Assembly (NCBI GenBank): GCA_025458415.1 | Contig: JALOSN010000393.1 | Coordinates: 1 to 5,687, forward strand | DNA length: 5,687 nt | Direction: 5' to 3' | Source: Hydrogenophaga sp. | GTDB lineage: Bacteria > Pseudomonadota > Gammaproteobacteria > Burkholderiales > Burkholderiaceae_C | Made by a program: the position numbers and the translations under genes | Shown: positions 1-5,687 of the stretch, piece by piece | Layout: each line of letters starts with the position of its first letter | Position numbering within the stretch: the first letter of the stretch is position 1 | The notes under the pieces: generated by a model | What the model was told of the DNA's origin: nothing | Seen by the model: only the letters and a program-made list of their open reading frames with translations | Database searches by the model: none

Positions 1-786
1 ACGGCCCAGGGTGACGATGTTCTTGTGGTTCTTGGGGATGACGCGGTTGTAGTCGGGGAACTTGCCCTCGACCAGCTTGGTGACGAACTCCATGCCGTCA
101 AAGCTGAACTTGGCCTGGTTGGAGGCGAACTGCAGCGTGATCGCGCCGTCCTTGTCGGACAGCAGGCGCTGCAGTTCCAGCACGGTCTTGCGCGGCAGGA
201 TGACCTCCTGCTTGGGCACCTCGACCTCCAGGTCGGCGCTGGCAAAGGCCAGGCGGTGGCCATCGGTGGCCACCAGGCTGAGCTTCTTGCCCTCGGCCAC
301 GAACAGGATGCCGTTGAGGTAGTAGCGGATGTCGTGCACCGCCATGGCGAACGAGACCTGGCCCAGCAGGCTCTTGAGCGTCTTTTGCGGCACGCTGAAG
401 GTCGGACCGAAGCTGGGCGACTCCTGCACCAGCGGGAAGTCCTCGGCCGGCAGGCTCTGCAGCGTGAAGCGGCTCTTGCCGCCCTTCAGGATGGTCTTGC
501 CGCCGGTGGACTCCAGCGTGACCGACTGGTCGGCCGGCATGGTGCGCAGGATGTCGATCAGCTTGCGCGCGCCCAGCGTGGTGGCGAAGCTGCCCTCGTC
601 ACCGCCCAGCTCGGCTGTGGTGCGGATCTGGATCTCCAGGTCGCTGGTGGTCAGCTGCACCTGGCCGCCGGTCTTGCGCAGCAGCACGTTGGCCAGGATG
701 GGCAGCGTGTGCCGGCGCTCGACGATGCCGGCCACCGACTGCAGCGCAGCCAACACTTTGTCCTGGGTTGATTTCAAAACGATCAT
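1..786 (-). CDS. dnaN: DNA polymerase III beta subunit (sliding clamp), 3' part beyond window
   Basis: Encodes the ring-shaped clamp that tethers the replicative polymerase to DNA. The minus-strand frame is open from the ATG at 786-784 to the window edge, giving 262 residues of the usual roughly 365-370. It starts MIVLKSTQDKVLAALQ and continues with family blocks: RRHTLPILANVLLR (residues 25-38), TTSDLEIQI (46-54), ARKLIDILR (73-81), SLPAEDFPLV (111-120), DIRYYLNGILF (152-162), LVATDGHRLAF (171-181), and near the edge GMEFVTKLVEGKFPDYNRV (231-249). Clamp domains I and II are therefore present and domain III is cut off by the window. I see no internal gap relative to the family, unlike dnaA. 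It lies 197 bases downstream of dnaA on the same strand, the usual dnaA-dnaN order. The Shine-Dalgarno is weak (AAAGAC-like). Identification is from recognised motifs. Confidence 0.96.
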   Translation of the reverse strand, partial: MIVLKSTQDKVLAALQSVAGIVERRHTLPILANVLLRKTGGQVQLTTSDLEIQIRTTAELGGDEGSFATTLGARKLIDILRTMPADQSVTLESTGGKTILKGGKSRFTLQSLPAEDFPLVQESPSFGPTFSVPQKTLKSLLGQVSFAMAVHDIRYYLNGILFVAEGKKLSLVATDGHRLAFASADLEVEVPKQEVILPRKTVLELQRLLSDKDGAITLQFASNQAKFSFDGMEFVTKLVEGKFPDYNRVIPKNHKNIVTLGR

Positions 787-983
787 GTCGGGGTCTTTCG
801 TCTCTTGTGGAGCCGGCCGTGCTGTGGCCAAACTCCTCTATTTTCACCCTTTTTCACAACCACCCCGCCACACCCGCTGTCAGGGCAGCCGTGGAACCGG
901 CTTGGCCGGGCCACAGGCTGCGTTCCCCCTCCCGCAGGAGAGGGGGGAAGACGCGAAGCGGCACAGGGGGGTGTTCGCCATTC
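787..983. other. dnaA-dnaN intergenic spacer
   Basis: This 197-base spacer holds no gene. The half nearest dnaA is occupied by palindromic repeat copy A. The half nearest dnaN contains an AT-richer patch at about 836-860 with TTTTTCACA at 850-858, one base off the relaxed DnaA-box consensus TTATNCACA. I found no convincing promoter for dnaN, so dnaN is probably co-transcribed with dnaA, but this is inference. Confidence 0.6.
877..971 (-). repeat. GC-rich palindromic intergenic repeat, copy A (3' of dnaA)
   Basis: Read on the minus strand, the element begins 12 bases after the dnaA stop with a C-run and TGTGCCGCTTCGCGTCTT. An imperfect hairpin follows (plus-strand 925-947, CCCCCT...AGGGGG). 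Next is a long nested hairpin at 885-921: GCAGCC 885-890 pairs with GGCTGC 916-921, GTGG 891-894 with CCAC 911-914, and CCGGC 897-901 with GCCGG 905-909 around loop TTG. The same order of blocks occurs at 5207-5295 in copy B, including a CCGGC-NNN-GCCGG core. No T-run follows the hairpins, so it is not a standard intrinsic terminator, although it could protect mRNA ends or pause transcription. From memory, GC-rich elements of this general look are common between Comamonadaceae genes; I cannot confirm that here. Confidence 0.72.
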
Positions 984-2288
<1,305 letters not shown>

Positions 2289-2314
2289 TCGGTCGGCGTG
2301 TGTGACGTTGTTCT

Positions 2315-2323
2315 TGTGGACAA
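2315..2323 (-). promoter_or_regulatory. DnaA box (one mismatch)
   Basis: Plus-strand TGTGGACAA reads TTGTCCACA on the minus strand, differing from TTATCCACA at one position. It lies between the dnaA promoter candidate and the dnaA start codon, 27 bases upstream of the ATG. Confidence 0.6.
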
Positions 2324-2344
2324 ATGCCTTCGGGCAGGGGCGTG

Positions 2345-2372
2345 ATTGTAGGCCCAGCCCGGACTTATCCAC
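2345..2372 (-). promoter_or_regulatory. Candidate dnaA promoter overlapped by a DnaA box
   Basis: On the minus strand, TACAAT (plus coordinates 2345-2350) matches the sigma-70 -10 hexamer at five of six positions. A poor -35 candidate GTGGAT (2367-2372) lies 16 bases upstream and falls inside the exact DnaA box. If real, DnaA binding would block this promoter, the familiar autorepression of dnaA. The predicted transcript start is near 2338, about 50 bases before the ATG. The weak -35 keeps confidence low. Confidence 0.35.
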
Positions 2373-2373
2373 A
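2365..2373 (+). promoter_or_regulatory. DnaA box (exact consensus)
   Basis: TTATCCACA matches the high-affinity DnaA box exactly. It is the best box in the window and lies in the dnaA-rpmH spacer, overlapping the candidate dnaA -35 region. Confidence 0.82.
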
Positions 2374-2547
2374 CCCCGGGCAGCCCCTCTTTACAAACCG
2401 CCCGTCCGACGTTCAAAGCGCGCCGGCGGCCACGGGGCTGCCATCGTTTCAGGAGCAGTGACAGACGGCAGAGGCAGGTCCGGCGGCCCGGCCGCGGCCG
2501 CCCGGCACGGGCACCGGGATGGGCGGCGCTGGCCGCAGGCGCCCAGC

Positions 2548-2577
2548 TTGCCGGACGGGGCCGATATTTGCGATAAT
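2548..2577 (+). promoter_or_regulatory. Candidate sigma-70 promoter for the rpmH-rnpA-yidD-yidC operon
   Basis: TTGCCG (2548-2553) as -35 and GATAAT (2572-2577) as -10 are separated by 18 bases, within the sigma-70 range. The predicted start is near 2584, giving a leader of about 50 bases before the rpmH ATG at 2637. It is the only AT-rich promoter-like patch upstream of the operon, and the tight downstream overlaps suggest it serves rnpA, yidD and yidC too. Confidence 0.6.
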
Positions 2578-2636
2578 TGCGGGTTTTCCTCTAACCGAAC
2601 TTGCCCCGGCACTGCCTGGGCCGCATTGCCATGGCC

Positions 2637-2721
2637 ATGAAACGCACCTACCAGCCCCCGCGGTGGTCGCGCGGTCATCAACGCCCGCCGCGCCAAGGGC
2701 CGCAAGCGCCTGGCCGTCTGA
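2637..2721 (+). pseudogene. rpmH: Ribosomal protein L34 gene, internal deletion with frameshift
   Basis: L34 is a small basic protein of the large ribosomal subunit, normally about 44 residues here. Both ends are recognisable. ATG at 2637 begins MKRTYQP (2637-2657), the universal L34 start. The tail GGRAVINARRAKGRKRLAV lies at 2662-2718 and is followed by TGA at 2719-2721. The two parts are in different frames, and only four bases (CCGC) separate them. The family needs 18 residues (54 bases) in that gap, the basic segment containing THGFxxRM, so 50 bases are missing and the frame is lost. Read from the ATG, the product continues out of frame to the TGA at 2793-2795. No second start can rescue the tail with the N-terminus. 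An in-frame ATG also exists at 2631 (MAMKRTY). As written, this gene cannot make L34; it is either a sequence error or a true loss. Confidence 0.9.
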
Positions 2722-2794
2722 GCCCGACGGTGCGGTGCCGCTGCCTGTCGCTGCCCCGCCACGCCTTGCCGACGGTTTCGCCGGCCCTGCCGTG

Positions 2795-3223
2795 ATGCAG
2801 CGGCTGCGGTCCCGGACCCAGTTCCAGGCCGTGATGGCAGGAACACCTGTGGCCAAGACGCCCCACTTTGCTCTGCACCGCGCCGCGCTCGATGGGCTTG
2901 GCAGCGATGGCAGGGCCTTGTTTCCTGCAGCCGATGCCTGGCTGGGGGTGGTGCTGCCCAAACGCTGGGCACGCCGGGCCGTCACGCGCAACACCATCCG
3001 CCGCCAGGTCTATGAACTGGCGCGCAGCCGTGAAGCCGCCCTGCCGCAGGCCGCCCTGGTGGTGCGCCTGCGCAGCGAGTTCGGCCGCCAGCAGTTCGTC
3101 AGTGCCACCTCCGATGCGCTCAGACGCGCGGTGCGCGCCGAGCTGGGCCAGCTGCTCGACCGGGCCGGTGTCCCGGCCCCCGCCGTGGCCCCGCTGCCTG
3201 CCGGAGCGCCCCATGTGGGTTGA
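2795..3223 (+). CDS. rnpA: Ribonuclease P protein component
   Basis: Basic protein that binds the RNase P RNA and helps 5' maturation of precursor tRNAs. The product is 142 residues, slightly longer than the usual 110-130 because of an Ala/Pro-rich C-terminal tail (about 126-142). MQRLRSRTQFQAVM is the family start. FALHR (25-29), LGVVLPKRWARRAV (50-63) and the RNR signature RNTIRRQVYE (65-74) follow, then VVRLR (89-93) and FVSATSDAL (101-109). The frame is open well upstream (to 2519), but that sequence is origin DNA and rpmH remains, so the ATG at 2795 is chosen; a GTG at 2792 is possible. No clear Shine-Dalgarno is visible. It overlaps yidD by 11 bases, the standard rpmH-rnpA-yidD order. 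Confidence 0.94.
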   Translation: MQRLRSRTQFQAVMAGTPVAKTPHFALHRAALDGLGSDGRALFPAADAWLGVVLPKRWARRAVTRNTIRRQVYELARSREAALPQAALVVRLRSEFGRQQFVSATSDALRRAVRAELGQLLDRAGVPAPAVAPLPAGAPHVG

Positions 3224-3500
3224 ATGGCCGCGCCGCGCCCTCATCGGCCTTGTCAAAGGCTATCGCCTGCTGCTCAGCCCCTGGCTGGGCAACAGCTGCC
3301 GCTTCGAACCCACCTGTTCGGTCTACGCCATCGGCGCGCTCCAGCGCCACGGCGCCGTGGCCGGCACCTACCTCATGCTGCACCGCATCGGTCGCTGCGG
3401 TCCCTGGTGTCAGGGTGGGCATGATCCGGTGCCCGAACAGCCCCCGGCGCTGTTCTCGCGCCTGATTTCTGCATCCTCAGCCAAGAAGAACCTGTCATGA
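3213..3500 (+). CDS. yidD: Membrane protein insertion efficiency factor YidD
   Basis: Small inner-membrane-associated protein that assists insertion of proteins through YidC. The product is 95 residues. It carries the family signature almost completely: GYRLLLSPWLGNSCRFEPTCS (16-36, with the paired cysteines C29 and C35), VYAIGALQRHG (37-47), RIGRC (58-62), and PWCQGGHDPVP (64-74). An N-terminal amphipathic stretch (RRALIGLVKGY) fits membrane attachment. The start ATG at 3213 lies inside rnpA, preceded by GGAG at 3203-3206 with 6-base spacing, a good ribosome binding site. The stop overlaps the yidC start as ATGA (3497-3500), so translation is probably coupled to yidC. Confidence 0.95.
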   Translation: MWVEWPRRALIGLVKGYRLLLSPWLGNSCRFEPTCSVYAIGALQRHGAVAGTYLMLHRIGRCGPWCQGGHDPVPEQPPALFSRLISASSAKKNLS

Positions 3501-5377
3501 ACGACATCCGTCGCTCCATCCTTTGGGTGATATTCGGTCTCTCCATGATCCTGTTGTGGGACCGCTGGCAGATCCACAACGGCAATGCGCCGACCTTCTT
3601 TCCCAGCTCGGCCTCGACACGCCCGGCCGAGAAGGCGCCCGAGCCGGCCCGTGCCGCCGACGGCACGCTGCCGGCCGCCACCGGACTGACCGCCAATGCC
3701 ACCGCCGGCCTGCCGGGTGAGGCCCCGGGCGGCGCACCGGCCGCCGTGGCCCAGCGCCACGAGATCAGCACCGACGTGTTCCGCCTGGTGTTCAACTCCG
3801 AAGGCGGATCGCTGGTGGGCGCGCAGCTGCTGCGCCACGCCGAGGCCACGGGCAGCAGTGACGACCAGACCGAGCAGCCCTTCACGTTGCTGACGCAGGA
3901 CGCCAACCGCATCTACGTCGCCCAGAGCGGCCTGATCGGCGGCAACTTCCCGACCCACAAGACGCCCATGCGCCTGGTCGACGGCCCGACCACCCTGGCC
4001 GATGGCCAGAACGAGCTGAAGGTGCGCTTCGAGTCCGATCCGGTCGATGGCGTGGTGCTGGCCAAGACCTACACCCTGCAGCGCGGCCGTTACGACATCG
4101 CGGTCGAGCACGAGGTCATCAACCAGGGTGCCCAGGCCATCAACCCGCAGCTGTACGTGCAGCTGGTGCGCGACGGCGGCAAGGTGGCCAACGAGACCCC
4201 GTTCTACTCCACCTTCACCGGCCCGGCGGTCTACACCGACGCCCAGAAGTACCAGAAGGTCGAGTTCGACGACATTGCCAAGAACAAGGCCTCGTTCGAG
4301 CGCAGCGCCAGCGACGGCTACGTGGCCATGGTGCAGCACTACTTTGCCTCGGCCTGGGTGCTGGGCGAGGGCGTGCTGCGCGAGAACTTCGTGCGCCGCG
4401 TCGACAACAACGTGTACGCGGCCGGTGCCATCACCGCGCTGCCGGCCGTTGCGCCGGGTGAGCGGCAGACGGCCCAGGCGGTGCTGTTCGTCGGTCCGCA
4501 GCAGGAGACGGTGCTGGAGACCATCACCCCGGGCCTGGAGCTGGTCAAGGACTACGGCTGGCTGACCATCCTGGCCAAGCCCCTGTACTGGCTGCTGGAG
4601 AAGATCCACGGTTACGTGGGCAACTGGGGCTGGGCGATCGTGCTGCTGGTGGTGCTGATCAAGGCCGCCTTCTACTGGCTCAACGCCAGCGCCTACCGCA
4701 GCATGGCGAAGATGAAGAAGATCAACCCGCGCATCATGGAAATGCGCGAGCGCCTGAAGAACAACCCGCAGGCGATGCAGCAGGAAATGATGAAGATGTA
4801 CCGGGAGGAAAAGGTCAACCCACTGGGTGGCTGCTTCCCGATCCTGATCCAGATCCCGGTGTTCATCGCGCTGTACTGGGTGCTGCTGTCCTCGGTCGAG
4901 ATGCGCAACGCCCCCTGGGTGGGCTGGATCACCGACCTGTCCTCGCCCGACCCCTGGTACATCCTGCCGCTGGTGATGGCCGTGACCACCGTGATCCAGA
5001 CCGCGCTGAACCCGCTGCCGCCCGATCCGCTGCAGGCCAAGCTGATGTGGTTCATGCCGCTGGCCTTCTCGGTGATGTTCTTCTTCTTCCCGGCCGGCCT
5101 GGTGCTGTACTGGATCACCAACAACATCCTGACCATCATCCAGCAGGCCTACATCAACCACACGCTGGGCGTGCCGCTGAAGATCACGCTGCCGTCCGAA
5201 ACGTCGTCCCCCCTGCGCCGCTGTCGCGGCTTTCCCCCAGGGGGACGGCACCCTTGGGCCGGCAGAGCCGGGCCCTCGGTGCCCCCGGATGGGGGCGCGT
5301 GTTGCTGCTGGGCCTGCTGTCGCGGGCCCTTTTTCTTTGTGGCTTATTCTTTCGACCATGCTTGCCGCTTCGCGTGA
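3497..5377 (+). CDS. yidC: Membrane protein insertase YidC/Oxa1, with a read-through C-terminal tail
   Basis: Inserts and folds inner-membrane proteins, alone or with SecYEG. The 626 residues comprise: TM1 (about 7-21) in MNDIRRSILWVIFGLSMILLW; a Pro/Ala-rich linker (38-86); the large periplasmic domain (about 88-345) starting HEISTDVFRLVFNSEGGSL; TM2 (about 376-396) with K389 where E. coli has the groove arginine; a cytoplasmic SMAKMKKINPRI helical hairpin ending EEKVNPLGGCFP; TM3 (about 446-466); TM4 (487-505); and TM5 (about 518-543) followed by NNILTIIQQ. The recognisable protein ends near LGVPLKITLPSE (residue 568). The remaining roughly 55 residues are Arg/Gly/Pro/Cys-rich, unlike any YidC tail I know, and are encoded by repeat copy B and the terminator. 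The stop at 5375-5377 overlaps mnmE by 20 bases. The start is set by the ATGA overlap with yidD and a modest AAGAAG ribosome site (3483-3488). Confidence 0.95.
   Translation: MNDIRRSILWVIFGLSMILLWDRWQIHNGNAPTFFPSSASTRPAEKAPEPARAADGTLPAATGLTANATAGLPGEAPGGAPAAVAQRHEISTDVFRLVFNSEGGSLVGAQLLRHAEATGSSDDQTEQPFTLLTQDANRIYVAQSGLIGGNFPTHKTPMRLVDGPTTLADGQNELKVRFESDPVDGVVLAKTYTLQRGRYDIAVEHEVINQGAQAINPQLYVQLVRDGGKVANETPFYSTFTGPAVYTDAQKYQKVEFDDIAKNKASFERSASDGYVAMVQHYFASAWVLGEGVLRENFVRRVDNNVYAAGAITALPAVAPGERQTAQAVLFVGPQQETVLETITPGLELVKDYGWLTILAKPLYWLLEKIHGYVGNWGWAIVLLVVLIKAAFYWLNASAYRSMAKMKKINPRIMEMRERLKNNPQAMQQEMMKMYREEKVNPLGGCFPILIQIPVFIALYWVLLSSVEMRNAPWVGWITDLSSPDPWYILPLVMAVTTVIQTALNPLPPDPLQAKLMWFMPLAFSVMFFFFPAGLVLYWITNNILTIIQQAYINHTLGVPLKITLPSETSSPLRRCRGFPPGGRHPWAGRAGPSVPPDGGACCCWACCRGPFFFVAYSFDHACRFA
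5207..5295 (+). repeat. GC-rich palindromic repeat, copy B (end of yidC reading frame)
   Basis: A run of hairpins: GCCGC 5217-5221 with GCGGC 5226-5230; CCCCC 5234-5238 with GGGGG 5240-5244; a nested stem GGCACC 5247-5252 with GGTGCC 5278-5283, enclosing CCGGC 5259-5263 and GCCGG 5267-5271 around AGA; then CCCCC 5282-5286 with GGGGG 5291-5295. The block order matches copy A read on the minus strand (C-run, TGYGCCGC, CGCG, C-run/G-run hairpin, CCGGC-NNN-GCCGG core). In both places the element follows a gene in that gene's direction of transcription. Here no stop codon precedes it in the yidC frame, so it is translated. Confidence 0.78.
5310..5338 (+). terminator. Intrinsic (Rho-independent) terminator before mnmE
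   Basis: GGGCCTGC (5310-5317) pairs with GCGGGCCC (5322-5329) in an 8-bp stem containing one G-T wobble, closed by the tetraloop TGTC. TTTTTCTTT follows at 5330-5338. This is a textbook terminator for the rpmH-yidC operon, but it lies upstream of the only stop codon in the yidC frame and just 19 bases before the mnmE ATG. Confidence 0.8.
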
Positions 5378-5687
5378 CCCCATCGCTGCCATTGCCACCG
5401 CGCCCGGGCGCGGGGCGGTGGGCATCGTGCGGGTGTCAGGGCAGGGGCTGGCGCCTTTTGTGCAGGCCCTGCTGGGGCGTACGCCGCGTCCACGCGAGGC
5501 GAGCTATCTTCCCTTCCCCGATGCCGCGGGCAGCCCGATCGACCATGGGCTGGCGCTGTGGTTTCCGGGGCCGCATTCCTACACCGGAGAGGACGTGCTG
5601 GAGCTGCAGGGCCACGGCGGGCCGGTGGTGCTGCAGCTGCTGCTGGCGCGTTGCCTGCAGGTGGCGCAGGCCGCGGGCGACGACGGA
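5358..5687 (+). CDS. mnmE: tRNA uridine-5-carboxymethylaminomethyl modification GTPase MnmE, 5' part
   Basis: With MnmG, MnmE modifies the wobble uridine (U34) of certain tRNAs. Only the first 110 residues are in the window, out of a usual 450-470. They form the start of the N-terminal tetrahydrofolate-binding domain: DPIAAIATAPGRGAVGIVRVSG (7-28) and SYTGEDVLELQGHGGPVVL (74-92) are hallmark blocks. The central helical domain, the inserted GTPase domain and the C-terminal cysteine lie beyond the edge. The ATG at 5358 is chosen because it places the family N-terminus correctly; it lies inside the last 20 bases of the yidC frame. No Shine-Dalgarno is obvious. The strong terminator just upstream implies mnmE relies on read-through or on its own promoter, which I could not identify. 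Position after yidC is typical. Confidence 0.95.
   Translation, partial: MLAASRDPIAAIATAPGRGAVGIVRVSGQGLAPFVQALLGRTPRPREASYLPFPDAAGSPIDHGLALWFPGPHSYTGEDVLELQGHGGPVVLQLLLARCLQVAQAAGDDG

Larger units (their letters stand above)
2289..2636. other. oriC: Probable chromosomal origin oriC between dnaA and rpmH
   Basis: This gene-free stretch separates divergent dnaA and rpmH, the usual place for oriC in many Burkholderiales. It holds an exact DnaA box TTATCCACA at 2365-2373 and a one-mismatch box on the other strand at 2315-2323. A short AT-rich patch at about 2562-2590 (GATATTTGCGATAATTG) could be an unwinding element or simply the rpmH promoter. The rest (about 2374-2550) is very GC-rich with no further good boxes. 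Two boxes is sparse for an origin, and sequence is missing from both flanking genes, so part of the origin could be missing too. Origin activity is inferred from context and boxes; GC skew over the whole chromosome would be needed to confirm it. Confidence 0.6.

Noticed and set aside
850..858. TTTTTCACA as a DnaA box in the dnaA-dnaN spacer
   Set aside because: It is one base off a relaxed consensus, stands alone, and lies in a T-rich run where such a match is easily random. Mentioned in the spacer entry only.
2289..2372. Upstream extension of dnaA to the ATG at 2372
   Set aside because: It would place both DnaA boxes and the promoter candidate inside the gene, and its residues do not resemble a DnaA N-terminus.
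2519..2794. N-terminal extension of rnpA to 2519
   Set aside because: This stretch is origin and rpmH DNA read in another frame. The RnpA family begins at MQRLRSRTQF (2795).
4661..4663. Lysine (K389) in the YidC groove instead of the E. coli arginine
   Set aside because: A positive charge is kept and, from memory, lysine is common at this position in betaproteobacteria, so it is not an anomaly.
5302..5350. Promoter for mnmE (TTGCTG and TATTCT)
   Set aside because: The spacing is about 37 bases, far outside the sigma-70 range, and the terminator lies between the two hexamers.
3410..5425. Long minus-strand open frame (671 codons) opposite yidC
   Set aside because: It mirrors yidC codon positions, is His/Gln/Gly/Val-rich low complexity and has no recognisable domain. 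Its length follows from GC-rich third positions in yidC.

Overview
This window is a chromosomal replication-origin locus from a GC-rich betaproteobacterium, most likely Burkholderiales and Comamonadaceae-like. I infer that from remembered protein sequences (DnaA, DnaN, YidC, MnmE N-terminus) and the gene order, not from a search. The layout is the classic one: on the minus strand dnaN (3' end cut by the window edge) lies downstream of dnaA. A gene-free region of about 350 bases with DnaA boxes and divergent promoter candidates follows. On the plus strand come rpmH, rnpA, yidD, yidC and the beginning of mnmE.

Region by region: 1-786 encodes the first 262 residues of the DNA polymerase III sliding clamp. 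787-983 is a spacer holding a palindromic repeat (copy A). 984-2288 is dnaA. 2289-2636 is the probable oriC. 2637-2721 is what remains of rpmH. 2795-3223 is rnpA, 3213-3500 yidD and 3497-5377 yidC, each overlapping the next by a few bases in a translationally coupled arrangement. A second copy of the palindromic repeat (copy B) and a strong intrinsic terminator sit at the yidC end, and mnmE starts at 5358 and runs off the window.

The genes work together as expected. DnaA opens the origin and DnaN clamps the polymerase. L34 (rpmH) is a ribosomal protein, RnpA the protein subunit of tRNA-processing RNase P. YidD and YidC serve inner-membrane protein insertion, and MnmE modifies tRNA wobble uridines.

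I see no new defence, mobile or biosynthetic system. What is unusual is damage to normally invariant genes around the origin. rpmH has lost about 50 internal bases and is frameshifted. dnaA lacks about 18-20 residues of domain I and 14 residues at the start of its ATPase domain, both in frame. The three lesions lie within about 750 bases, so a shared cause (assembly artefact or real rearrangement) must be considered. In addition, yidC has no stop codon before repeat copy B and reads through both repeat and terminator into mnmE, which gives it a tail of about 55 residues.
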